Positions 16,627 to 24,735 of a DNA stretch of 29,711 nucleotides are shown here, in pieces (within the stretch, counting starts at the first letter, position 1; every line of letters starts with the position of its first letter). The DNA is from Bacillota bacterium (lineage in GTDB: Bacteria; Bacillota; Clostridia; Acetivibrionales; DSM-1351), in NCBI GenBank assembly GCA_023426005.1, contig JAFABO010000005.1:1-29711 (forward strand). The letters run 5' to 3'. The notes beneath the pieces were generated by a model. That model saw only the letters and a list, made by a program, of their open reading frames with translations, did no database searches and had not been told where the DNA came from. Made by a program: the position numbers and the translations under genes.

Positions 16627-17288
16627 AAGATATAGTTATTATAGGAGCGGGAAATTTTGGAAGAGAAGTTGCACAGCTCATAGATGACATTAATATGCAT
16701 AAAAAAACCTGGAACCTTCTGGGCTATGTGGATGAGACAGTGGAGAAACATGGGACGATAATAAATTCAAACCAGGTATTGGGAGGCTTTGAGTGGCTTG
16801 AGAAAAACGGGTCGAACAAAGTTGCTGCAATATGTGCCATAGGAAATCCCAGGGCAAAATATTCAGTTGTTGGAAAAATATCCGGATATGGCTTGAATTA
16901 TGTTAATTTAATACACCCGGATGCTAAAATTGGCAAATTTGTTGAGATGGGGCATGGAAATGTTATTTGCTGTAATTCTTTTATATCTGTAAATATAAAA
17001 ATCGGAAATCATGTATCTATCAATCCCGGCTGCGGGATTGGGCATGATGTGCTTATAGGTGATTTCTCTTCGTTGTACTGGAATGTTACTCTGTCGGGAA
17101 ATGTGAGTATTGGTGAAGGTTGTGAAATAGGCTCAAAAGCCGACATTATTCCCCAAAGGAACGTCGGAGGCTGGAGCATTATAGGAGCGGGGGCGGTGGT
17201 AACCAAGGATATTCCTGATAATTGTACTGCTGTTGGAGTACCTGCAAAACCCGTAAAATTTCATCAACCGGCAATAGATATAGATTAG
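16623..17288 (+). CDS. NeuD/PglD/VioB-like sugar N-acyltransferase (left-handed beta-helix)
   Basis: A 221-residue protein with the two-part architecture of the NeuD/PglD family. The N-terminal nucleotide-sugar-binding segment is VIIGAGNFGREVAQLI. The C-terminal hexapeptide-repeat left-handed beta-helix starts around residue 95 (HPDAKIGKFVEMGHGNVIC) and includes the catalytic His region NPGCGIGHDV and the family end VGVPAKPVKF. Its ATG overlaps the aminotransferase stop by 4 nt. In this context it most likely acetylates the 4-amino group of dTDP-Qui4N, giving dTDP-4-acetamido-4,6-dideoxyglucose as VioB does. The acyl group cannot be proved from sequence. Confidence 0.86.
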   Translation: MKDIVIIGAGNFGREVAQLIDDINMHKKTWNLLGYVDETVEKHGTIINSNQVLGGFEWLEKNGSNKVAAICAIGNPRAKYSVVGKISGYGLNYVNLIHPDAKIGKFVEMGHGNVICCNSFISVNIKIGNHVSINPGCGIGHDVLIGDFSSLYWNVTLSGNVSIGEGCEIGSKADIIPQRNVGGWSIIGAGAVVTKDIPDNCTAVGVPAKPVKFHQPAIDID

Positions 17289-17323
17289 AATTAACACAAA
17301 ATATGTAGAAGGGAATTGAAAAT

Positions 17324-18361
17324 ATGAAACAATCAATAGTAAACGAAAATGTCACTAGCTTTACCGAAACAGTAAAGGAGTTTACACGAAGCCTGCTCAA
17401 CAAAAGTAATGAAGGAAGTGAAACCCACAGAAAAGCAGAGAATAATCCACCTTTATTTATAAACTATGTCACCATGAACCGTTTAGGTCTCACAAAAAGG
17501 AATCTATCAAGGATACTTGAATGCGAAGACGACTTTGAACTGCACATTATTGACAGCAATTCCAAAGATAACACCTGGGATTATATACAGGGCCTCAATG
17601 ACAAACGTATAAAATCCAAAATCAGGTTCGATTTGAACCGGGGGCCCATTTATCCCTTAAATCTCAGTCTTGCCAAAAGAAAGCCTGATCAGTATTTTAT
17701 GACTATTGACAGTGATGTTTATATTAAGACCGACAACTGGATATCCAGGTTTATGGAGGTATTTAAGGCATTTCCAAAAGTAGGTGTGCTGGGAGTAATG
17801 AGGGACGATCCGTATCCCAGATATATGCCCCCTGTCATACCCAGGGTCAAGGGAGATATAAACTACCTTGAACTGAAGAATGCGGACGTAGGTGTTGACC
17901 TGGACTTCGTACCTGGACAGCTCCAGTGCCTGAGACCTGAACTCATTAATGAGATTGGATACTGGTCGGAGGAAAATGGCTACGGTGATGCTGAACTTTC
18001 TCCCAGAGTGCACCATTACACTTCCTTTAAGGTTGGGTACCTGACTACCGTCGAAATCGATATGAAACAGTTTATCGGGTGTGATGAATGCCAGGCCAGG
18101 GAGTTCTGCAAACTCAGCAGGAGCGTAAATACCTGTTTTCTGCTGAGTAAAAAAGCAAATATGAATGAATCCTTTGTCAAAAGAAACGGCTGGAAATATA
18201 TTGAGACATTCAAGGAGCTGGAGGAAGGAAAGAGAACGGCCTACTGCGCCTCCATACATGATCCGGAATCGGTCAGAAATCATGTATATAATCAGGAATG
18301 GGCTCAAGAAAACTTTGATTACTATATCAAAAATTCCAACAACTATGGTGAGATAAAATAA
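17324..18361 (+). CDS. Second GT-A glycosyltransferase paralogue with CX2CX5CX8C motif
   Basis: 345 residues and a clear paralogue of the protein at 14550: shared INYVTMNRLGLTKRNL, a DSD motif at residues 129-131 (MTIDSDVYIK), the FVPGQLQCLRPEL segment, Cys253/256/262/271 at exactly the same spacing, and a RTAYCASIHDPESV end. It carries a polar N-terminal extension of about 40 residues that the first copy lacks. The start is ATG 35 nt after the acyltransferase, with AAGGGAA upstream. It is the last gene of the operon, followed by an intergenic region rich in inverted repeats. The two copies may add successive residues or use different acceptors. Confidence 0.8.
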   Translation: MKQSIVNENVTSFTETVKEFTRSLLNKSNEGSETHRKAENNPPLFINYVTMNRLGLTKRNLSRILECEDDFELHIIDSNSKDNTWDYIQGLNDKRIKSKIRFDLNRGPIYPLNLSLAKRKPDQYFMTIDSDVYIKTDNWISRFMEVFKAFPKVGVLGVMRDDPYPRYMPPVIPRVKGDINYLELKNADVGVDLDFVPGQLQCLRPELINEIGYWSEENGYGDAELSPRVHHYTSFKVGYLTTVEIDMKQFIGCDECQAREFCKLSRSVNTCFLLSKKANMNESFVKRNGWKYIETFKELEEGKRTAYCASIHDPESVRNHVYNQEWAQENFDYYIKNSNNYGEIK

Positions 18362-18392
18362 TAATGCCAATACCATGATAACTTAGACTACA

Positions 18393-18408
18393 CAGGGCGG
18401 CCGCCCTG
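18393..18408. repeat. Perfect 16-bp GC-rich palindrome
   Basis: CAGGGCGGCCGCCCTG is self-complementary without a loop and much richer in GC than its surroundings. It lies 32 nt after the glycosyltransferase stop. It may be part of a termination region or a protein-binding site. Confidence 0.6.
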
Positions 18409-18413
18409 ACAGA

Positions 18414-18450
18414 AGCAGCTCAACAAACCTTTTTGACCGGTTGGGCTGCT
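18414..18450 (+). terminator. Hairpin after glycosyltransferase operon
   Basis: AGCAGCTCAAC (18414-18424) pairs with GTTGGGCTGCT (18440-18450) with one wobble pair, giving an 11-bp stem and 15-nt loop. The T-run after it is short (TGTTGATTT), so it is a moderate terminator candidate. Confidence 0.5.
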
Positions 18451-18454
18451 GTTG

Positions 18455-18516
18455 ATTTAACGCGTTGTGCTATTTAATCTCAGTTTTGCTCAGCTAATTA
18501 GCATAACGCGTTAAAT
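18455..18516. repeat. 18-bp inverted repeat between convergent genes
   Basis: Arms 18455-18472 and 18499-18516 (core TTAACGCGTT ... AACGCGTTAA) are complementary over 18 bp with a single G-T pair, around a 26-nt loop. The second arm reaches the stop codon of the minus-strand response regulator. It is probably a bidirectional termination or mRNA 3'-end structure, though it lacks a clean T-run. Confidence 0.65.
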
Positions 18517-19136
18517 TACCGGTTCTTATAATAAAAAACCGCCAGCTGCGTCCTGTCCCTCAGATGGAGTTTTTCCAGCAGAACACTGATATAATTCCGC
18601 ACCGTTCCCTCACTTAAATGCATGTTTTCAGATATTTCCCTGTTGTTGAGACCCTCTGATATCTGAACGAGAAGTTCAATTTCCCTTCCGGTGAGGTCAT
18701 AGTTTGAGAAAGCAGCCGAAGCAGTGCCCTGTATAAGCTCGGGAAGCTTTGTGCTTATCTCGTCCCCAAAAACGCTTTGTCCCATATATACTGCCTTGAG
18801 AGCCGGTACAATGCTTTCAAAATTCTGCTTCAGGAGATAACCCTTGGCACCCATTTTAAGAGCCTTAATTATATAGGCATCATCCAAAAAAGTTGTAAGA
18901 TAGAGTATGCGGGCATTTGGATACTGCTTTAAAAGTACCTCTCCCGCTTCAAGTCCTGTCATTGTATCCATCCTGATGTCTATCAGCAAAATATCCGGTT
19001 CCAACCGGCGGTACAGCTCAATTGCCTGTTTCCCGTTGCCGCCGGTGCCGATAACACTGATTTCGGGGTCTGCCTCCAATATGGTCTTTAAAGAGACGCA
19101 AACAAGTTTATCATCATCAACTACCAATACTTTCAT
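18516..19136 (-). CDS. NarL/FixJ-type response regulator
   Basis: A 206-residue DNA-binding response regulator. The receiver domain begins MKVLVVDDD, with the phospho-acceptor Asp53 in ILLIDIRM and the conserved Lys103 in GYLLK. The C-terminal LuxR-type helix-turn-helix is visible in LTGREIELLVQISEGLNNREI followed by EGTVRNYISVLLEKL. I take the ATG at 19136 as start; an in-frame GTG at 19163 is possible. It is downstream of the cognate-looking kinase on the same strand, 82 nt away. The pair lies divergent to the manC operon, so regulation of that operon is a reasonable hypothesis. Confidence 0.9.
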   Translation of the reverse strand: MKVLVVDDDKLVCVSLKTILEADPEISVIGTGGNGKQAIELYRRLEPDILLIDIRMDTMTGLEAGEVLLKQYPNARILYLTTFLDDAYIIKALKMGAKGYLLKQNFESIVPALKAVYMGQSVFGDEISTKLPELIQGTASAAFSNYDLTGREIELLVQISEGLNNREISENMHLSEGTVRNYISVLLEKLHLRDRTQLAVFYYKNR

Positions 19137-19218
19137 TAAAATACCGTTGGCCTTTCCGCCCACAACATAAAAAGAAGTTATTACACGTTCTTATCGTGAG
19201 CCATGTAAGATGTGAAGA

Positions 19219-20325
19219 TCAGTTCCATTTGGGTATTGATATAAATATTTTAAAGCCGTTGTCTGTATTTATGTCAATATTGGCATTGAAGGCTTTGGCC
19301 CTCTCGTCAATATTGCTTAAACCTATACCGTTCTCAGGGTTATAGCCGGTTACTCTTCCATTGTCCTGGATAATAAGCTGGTAAAGTGCGGGGTGTTCTC
19401 TCAAGGTCACAGTTGCCTCTGTGGCGTTTGAATGCTTGATAATATTTGACAGGGCTTCTTTGACGATGGCTATCAGGCAATACTTCAGCCTCTTATCGAC
19501 TGCTCCGGTAATATCATAATCCAGGGATATGGGGCAAAATTTAAAATTATCTACAAGTCCGGTTATCTGAGTGCGGAGGTCTATGGACTCATCATGGAGA
19601 TTGTGTACACTGCTCCGGATGCTGTCCATCGCCTGGGAAAGTGTATTTTTAATTGAGGAGAGGTTTTCCTTCAGATTCTCCTCTTTATTGACGGCCATCA
19701 GGGCTCCCAATTGCAGAAGACATCTGGAAAGCAGGTGTCCCACATTATCGTGGATTTCCATAGCGATTCTGTTTCTTTCATTAAGGGTAGCCATGTTAAT
19801 TTCATAATCCTGTTTTTCCATCAATTCATTATTTTTCTTTTCCAGAAGAATTGAGCGCTCCTTTGAAGTGTCTCTCAAGATCATATACTGCTTTCTGATA
19901 CTGTTAAGGTTCAGCGTGCGGAGTTTCAGCAGATATGAAAAAGCAGTAAGGATTACCACTGCCGGAAACAAAGTATGCGAGCGGATATAATTGTGAGTTA
20001 TGAAGGGGATGAATGCCGCCAGGGCAAGCAATTGCCCCCTTGCAGCAAAAATATCATAAAAGAGTAAGGGAACAAATCCCAGAAACTCCGGTGCAAACTG
20101 ACATAGGAGTAGATAGCCTGAAAAAGCTATAATCCTGAACTGTTTTTTATCAAAGTAACTGTTCAGGGCTGAAAGGGTCAGGCTTACAATCACAGGAATG
20201 ACGCTTGCGGAATCGCCGGCATCAATTATATACAATACCGCACAGGCTATAAAAACAACTGCTTTATCAACTAATTCAATCATATGAACCGCCATATCTC
20301 CAGATAAAAGTTGACTGGATATCAT
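19219..20325 (-). CDS. NarX/DesK-like sensor histidine kinase (HisKA_3)
   Basis: A membrane sensor kinase of up to 368 residues. The N-terminal ~140 residues contain about five hydrophobic segments without a large extracellular domain, the intramembrane-sensing DesK-like layout. A short coiled-coil stretch leads to HisKA_3 with MEIHDNVGHLLSRCL (phospho-acceptor His192). The ATPase has the N-box EALSNIIKHSNA and G-box NGIGLSNIDERAKAF. It pairs with the NarL-type regulator directly downstream. The ATG at 20325 has no obvious ribosome binding site; starts at 20295 or 20283 are alternatives, the latter preceded by GGCGG. Confidence 0.88.
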   Translation of the reverse strand: MISSQLLSGDMAVHMIELVDKAVVFIACAVLYIIDAGDSASVIPVIVSLTLSALNSYFDKKQFRIIAFSGYLLLCQFAPEFLGFVPLLFYDIFAARGQLLALAAFIPFITHNYIRSHTLFPAVVILTAFSYLLKLRTLNLNSIRKQYMILRDTSKERSILLEKKNNELMEKQDYEINMATLNERNRIAMEIHDNVGHLLSRCLLQLGALMAVNKEENLKENLSSIKNTLSQAMDSIRSSVHNLHDESIDLRTQITGLVDNFKFCPISLDYDITGAVDKRLKYCLIAIVKEALSNIIKHSNATEATVTLREHPALYQLIIQDNGRVTGYNPENGIGLSNIDERAKAFNANIDINTDNGFKIFISIPKWN

Positions 20326-20523
20326 ACAAATATTTTATCAGGCATCTGTATTTTTCACAACAAGGTAATGTGCAGTCTTATTATATGTTAAAAGGGCCAT
20401 TTTAAAGTAATTTTAAGCGTTTAGAATCATATCGGTTTACATAAAAGTTAAAATAATAAGAACCTCAATATAGGCCTCTACATAAGATAGACTAAAACGA
20501 TATTATTTTGGAGATTGATTTAA

Positions 20524-21597
20524 ATGGAAAGATTCGTTGTTATAATGTCAGGAGGCTCAGGCACCAGATTATGGCCCATTTCAAGAGAGGTGAGGCCAAA
20601 ACAGTTTATCAGCGTCGACGATGGCAGCTGCATGCTGGTACAAACTGTTGAGCGCTTATGCGAGACTGTACCTGCTGACCATTGCTTTATAGTAACAGAC
20701 AAACGCCTAAAAAACATAACCCTCAATACCGTAAAAAAATTAATACCCCGTAAAAATATTATACTTGAACCTCAAAGAAAAAATACCGCAGCGTGTATCG
20801 AGTATGCCGCCGTCACTTTAAAAAAGAGATTTGGAGAGGGGCTGGTCTGTTTTGTTCCGGCCGATGGCTATGTTAAGGACCGAAAAGGATATAAGGAGGC
20901 AATTGAACTGGCATATGATACGGCAGATAAAACAAAATCACTTGTGGTTGTGGGTATAACTCCTACCTATCCTGCAACCGGCTACGGGTATATCCAGATT
21001 GACACCGAAAAAGGTGACGATGAAAGGGTAATGACGGTTCAAAGGTTTATTGAAAAGCCGGATATTGAAACTGCAAAAAAGTTTCTTGAGTCGGGAGAAT
21101 TCCTCTGGAACGGGGGTATATTGGTGGGCAGCCTGGATGCAATCATTGGCAGTATAAGGCGATTTTTACCCGAGCATGACAGGAATATCAGCTGGGCGGT
21201 GGACAGTTCAAGCCGCTCTTACGGTAACAGATATCTTGATGAAGCATATAATAAAATACCAAATATATCTTTTGATAATGGCGTCCTTGAAAAGATCGAC
21301 TGTATTTATGTAATAAAAGGACTATTTGACTGGGATGACATCGGCAGTCTTGATTCATTATCCAAAACCTTCAGGGCCGATGAGAACGGGAACAAAACAA
21401 AGGGAAAGCATTTGGGAGTGGATACCGGCAATTCCATAATATTCAGTGACGGCGCACTTATAACAACTATAGGAGTTGACAATCTTATTGTGGCGAACAC
21501 AAAGGACGCTATTATTGTCTGTCCCCGGGAGAGGGCCCAGGATGTGAAGGGTCTTGTAGAATTATTAAAACAGAAGGGGTATGAAAACCTTTTATAG
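20524..21597 (+). CDS. manC: Mannose-1-phosphate guanylyltransferase
   Basis: Makes GDP-mannose from mannose-1-phosphate and GTP. The signature VIMSGGSGTRLWPISREVRPKQF is at the N-terminus (residues 6-28); FVPADGYV, TGYGYIQID, RFIEKPDIETAKKFL and EFLWNGGI follow in the order typical of the family. At 357 residues it is the single-domain form without the C-terminal phosphomannose isomerase of long ManC. The start is ATG with TTGGAG 9 nt upstream. It is the first gene of a five-gene plus-strand operon and divergent from the two-component system. It implies a GDP-mannose-derived donor for the neighbouring glycosyltransferase. Confidence 0.94.
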   Translation: MERFVVIMSGGSGTRLWPISREVRPKQFISVDDGSCMLVQTVERLCETVPADHCFIVTDKRLKNITLNTVKKLIPRKNIILEPQRKNTAACIEYAAVTLKKRFGEGLVCFVPADGYVKDRKGYKEAIELAYDTADKTKSLVVVGITPTYPATGYGYIQIDTEKGDDERVMTVQRFIEKPDIETAKKFLESGEFLWNGGILVGSLDAIIGSIRRFLPEHDRNISWAVDSSSRSYGNRYLDEAYNKIPNISFDNGVLEKIDCIYVIKGLFDWDDIGSLDSLSKTFRADENGNKTKGKHLGVDTGNSIIFSDGALITTIGVDNLIVANTKDAIIVCPRERAQDVKGLVELLKQKGYENLL

Positions 21598-21641
21598 CAA
21601 ATAGCAGTCTGGCTTGAAATTACATCGTGATGGAGGATGGT

Positions 21642-22553
21642 ATGCAGTCTCGCAAATTTATGCTAATTAAGTCCACGGGTAACGGGTTTTGGTTTGATAT
21701 GCACCATGTGCTGACGCAATTGTATTTTGCTGAAATATCGGGAAGGATACCGGTGGTCTACTGGGGAAAAAACTGTATGTACAGTCTGGATGACAGCTCG
21801 GATGCCTTCGGGCAGTTTTTCCGGCCGGTGTCGCCGTATAGTATAGATGATCTTGAAAACCAGAAGTTTACCTACTTCCCAAAGATATGGGGGAGTGACA
21901 ACCTCCGTGAGGAGGATTTATTTTATGATAATGAAATTACTCTTGAGGATATTATGAATTGTGATGCGGACGTGGTTGTTCAAAACCGCTTCATCGAAAC
22001 TGAAGATATGATGTATTGGATTGAGAAGCATCCCATGTACGGATTCATTTCCAGATATTTGTACGGGGCCATGCTGAAAAAATATATCAGCCTTCGGCAG
22101 CCGGTTTCTGATGAAATAAGTGAATTCTATGAGGGCCATATGAGAGGAAATACACTTATTGCGGTTCACATCCGCGGAAGTGATAAGGTTGTGGAGGTTG
22201 AATATCTGTTTGAACTCAATAGACAATACCCCTATGAGATCAACAAACAATTAAAAATCAATCCGGATGCAAAGCTGTTTCTTTTGACAGATTGCAGTGA
22301 CATTCTGGAACAGTACTCGGAGATGTATCCGGGAAGAATTATTAACACAGATTGCAGAAGGGTTCTGCAAAAGGGGCCGGGTTCCCATTTCCAGGAATAT
22401 GAAGACAGAACGAGGAAGGGGCTGGAAATCATCAAGGATACATGGCTGGCAGCCAGATGTGATTACTTCATCGGCAACGGTTATTCTAACGTTTCACTGG
22501 CTATAAGTGAACTCAAGGATTGGGATAAGAATACCGTAAAGCTTTTGTATTAG
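21642..22553 (+). CDS. FUT8/NodZ-like (GT23-type) glycosyltransferase
   Basis: A 303-residue protein resembling alpha-1,6-fucosyltransferases. IAVHIRGSDK (His176, Arg178, Lys182) corresponds to the FUT8/NodZ HxRxxDK donor-binding motif. FLLTDCSDILEQYSEMYP and WLAARCDYFIGNGYSNVSLAISEL match the two later conserved motifs that contact GDP. No signal peptide or membrane segment is seen. I place the start at ATG 21642 because GGAGG is five bases upstream; earlier in-frame GTG and ATG codons at 21627 and 21630 lie upstream of or inside that site. The donor is presumably a GDP-sugar, consistent with manC 44 nt upstream. GDP-fucose synthesis genes are not in the window, so GDP-mannose or a derivative may be the donor. 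Confidence 0.7.
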   Translation: MQSRKFMLIKSTGNGFWFDMHHVLTQLYFAEISGRIPVVYWGKNCMYSLDDSSDAFGQFFRPVSPYSIDDLENQKFTYFPKIWGSDNLREEDLFYDNEITLEDIMNCDADVVVQNRFIETEDMMYWIEKHPMYGFISRYLYGAMLKKYISLRQPVSDEISEFYEGHMRGNTLIAVHIRGSDKVVEVEYLFELNRQYPYEINKQLKINPDAKLFLLTDCSDILEQYSEMYPGRIINTDCRRVLQKGPGSHFQEYEDRTRKGLEIIKDTWLAARCDYFIGNGYSNVSLAISELKDWDKNTVKLLY

Positions 22554-22607
22554 GCTGAAAACCAGCAAAATAAAGATTTGTTCGGATAATGTGGAAGGAG
22601 TATTTTG

Positions 22608-23576
22608 ATGCTGGAGAAAGAAAAACTTCTTGAGTTATATAGAGTTATGCTGACAATCAGAAAAGTAGAATTCAAGATTGACAGCGAATATAAAAATGAC
22701 GAAATGAAAACGCCTATTCATTTATCGATCGGCCAGGAGGCCATATCGGCAGGAGTATGCGCAAACCTCCGCAGGGAGGATTATGTTTTCGGAACACATA
22801 GAAGTCACGCTCAGTATATAGCCAAGGGCGGTGACATAAAGAAAATGTTTGCTGAATTATACCTGAGAAAGACGGGGTGCTCCTCCGGAAGAGGGGGATC
22901 CATGCATCTTATGGCCCCTGAGGTGGGAATTTTGGGGTCAACAGCTATTGTTGGCGGAAGTATTCCGCTGGGAACAGGAACTGCTCTTGCTTCTAAAATT
23001 TCAGGGGACGGAAAGGTAAGTGCGGTTTTCTTCGGGGACGGTGCCGTCGATGAAGGAACTTTCCATGAAAGCCTGAATTTTGCTTCTTTAAAAAAGCTCC
23101 CTGCCATATATATATGTGAGAATAATGCATATGCGATAAACTCCCATCAATCTGCCAGGCACCCCAGGGACAATATATACAGGTGGGCCGAGAGCTATGA
23201 TATCCCCGGTTATCAGATAGACGGAAATGATGTTGTCAAAGTGTCCGAATATGCCGCCAATGCCATTGAAAGGTGCAGGGCGGGCGATGGTCCGACACTG
23301 CTGGAGTGTGTAACCTACAGATGGAAAGGACATATCGGGACAGTCAATGATGTGGGAGAAGGTCAAAGATCACAAAATGAGTATGGCTACTGGCTTTCGA
23401 AATGTCCCATAAGGTGGTATACAAACTATCTCTATGATATAGGTCTCCTTAATAAAGCGTTTGAAGATAATATAAACAGTGAGATTGAAAGGCTGGTAAA
23501 TGAAGCTTTTGAGTTTGCAGTCAACTCACCCAGGCCTGAACCCAAAGAACTTCTGGATTTTGTTTACGCAGGCTGA
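22608..23576 (+). CDS. Thiamine-diphosphate dehydrogenase E1 alpha-like subunit
   Basis: 322 residues, closely following the E1-alpha subunit of 2-oxoacid/acetoin dehydrogenases: HLSIGQEAISAG, FGTHRSHAQYIAKGG, GRGGSMHLMAPEVG, and the ThDP/Mg motif GDGAVDEGTFHE (GDG at 143-145) ending in YICENNAYAI. The start is ATG 22608, with AAGGAG 7 nt upstream. The partner beta subunit follows after 104 nt. No lipoyl E2 or E3 gene is present; instead the flanking genes are glycan enzymes. The family makes an activated acyl (hydroxyethyl-type) carbanion on ThDP, so here it may transfer a two-carbon unit to a sugar or other acceptor. That last step is inference. Confidence 0.88.
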   Translation: MLEKEKLLELYRVMLTIRKVEFKIDSEYKNDEMKTPIHLSIGQEAISAGVCANLRREDYVFGTHRSHAQYIAKGGDIKKMFAELYLRKTGCSSGRGGSMHLMAPEVGILGSTAIVGGSIPLGTGTALASKISGDGKVSAVFFGDGAVDEGTFHESLNFASLKKLPAIYICENNAYAINSHQSARHPRDNIYRWAESYDIPGYQIDGNDVVKVSEYAANAIERCRAGDGPTLLECVTYRWKGHIGTVNDVGEGQRSQNEYGYWLSKCPIRWYTNYLYDIGLLNKAFEDNINSEIERLVNEAFEFAVNSPRPEPKELLDFVYAG

Positions 23577-23680
23577 GGCACCACGGGCAGCCGGGGGCGG
23601 AGACAGCCCACAGTGCGTCCATATGTGATTGGAATATGAAGTATATCACCGGTTAGATATCATAGGTAGGAGGTCTTATA

Positions 23681-24721
23681 ATGCCCTGGACAACGATTGA
23701 GGTTGAAAAACAGGATAAATTTATTATAGACGATGAATCACAGTCCGGAAGGATTATATCCTATAAGGACGCGCTTTATGAAGCTCTGGACCAATCTTTG
23801 GACAGGGATTCCCGGGTTTTTATCATGGGAGAAGGCATCGATGATGTATCAGGAGTTTTTGGTACAACAAGGGGGCTGCACGAAAAGTATGGGAGGCACC
23901 GGGTTTTTGACACACCCATTGCTGAGAATTCCCTGACAGGTATTGCCGCCGGTGCTGCCATGGCCGGTCTGAGGCCTGTCCTGGTGCACGCCCGCATGGA
24001 TTTCCTTCTGCTGTCTTTTGATCAGTTGGTAAATCATGCGGCAAAGTGGAGCTATATGACCGGAGGGGCGGTCAGTGTGCCATTGGTGGTCCGCACTGTC
24101 AGCGCCAGGGGCTGGGGCTCGGGAGCACAGCATTCTCAGTGTATCCAGGGTATGCTTATGAACGTGCCGGGACTAAAAATAGCTGTGCCTGCAACGCCGT
24201 ATGATGCCAAGGGACTAATGATTTCAAGCATAATTGATAACAACCCGGTCCTGTTTGTAGAGCACAGATGGCTGTATAAAACCATGGGTAAGGTTCCCGA
24301 CACGCTTTATTCCATACCTTTCGGAAAAGGTGCAGTCAGAAAAAAGGGCAGCAGCGTAACCATAGTGGCCATATCCTATATGGTTATTGAAGCATTGAAG
24401 GCTGCACGGAAGCTTGAGACTGAGAATATATCGGTCGAGGTCATTGACCTCAGAACCATAAAACCCATTGATGAGGAAGTTATTTTTGAATCCCTGTCCA
24501 AGACCGGCAGGCTCATAATAACCGACACCGGTCCCAGAACCGGAGGGGCAGCCGCGGAGATAGCCGCAATCGTTTCTGAAAAGGCATTGAACTACTTGAA
24601 GGAGCCTGTTGTCAGAGTTTGCTGTCCCGATTGTCCGACGCCTACCAGCGATGTACTGGAAAAGGAATACTATCCGGATTCCGAAACCATATGCAACGCA
24701 GTCAGAGGGATTTTAAAGTAA
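23681..24721 (+). CDS. Thiamine-diphosphate dehydrogenase E1 beta-like subunit
   Basis: 346 residues, E1-beta/transketolase-like. After a polar lead of about 25 residues come YKDALYEALDQSLDRD, the ThDP-activating Glu82 in DTPIAENSLTGIAAG, MDFLLLSFDQLVNHAAK, GSGAQHSQ (conserved His) and the C-terminal transketolase domain VEVIDLRTIKPID. Compared with canonical PDH-beta, the substrate loop (VSARGWGSGAQHSQ) and the segment after AGLRP are altered. The start is ATG 23681 with AGGAGG upstream. It is followed 14 nt later by the SDR gene. With the alpha subunit it should form a heterotetrameric ThDP enzyme without E2. Confidence 0.88.
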   Translation: MPWTTIEVEKQDKFIIDDESQSGRIISYKDALYEALDQSLDRDSRVFIMGEGIDDVSGVFGTTRGLHEKYGRHRVFDTPIAENSLTGIAAGAAMAGLRPVLVHARMDFLLLSFDQLVNHAAKWSYMTGGAVSVPLVVRTVSARGWGSGAQHSQCIQGMLMNVPGLKIAVPATPYDAKGLMISSIIDNNPVLFVEHRWLYKTMGKVPDTLYSIPFGKGAVRKKGSSVTIVAISYMVIEALKAARKLETENISVEVIDLRTIKPIDEEVIFESLSKTGRLIITDTGPRTGGAAAEIAAIVSEKALNYLKEPVVRVCCPDCPTPTSDVLEKEYYPDSETICNAVRGILK

Positions 24722-24735
24722 AGGGGGAGCATACT

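Noticed and set aside
18393..18408. NotI-containing palindrome as a sign of cloning-vector contamination
   Set aside because: Only the 16-bp palindrome is GC-rich; flanking sequence is typical of the rest of the window and no vector sequence is recognisable.
24619..24735. Extended start for the UXS-like SDR inside E1 beta
   Set aside because: It would overlap the E1-beta gene by about 100 nt; TTG 24736 with GGGGGA upstream is better placed.
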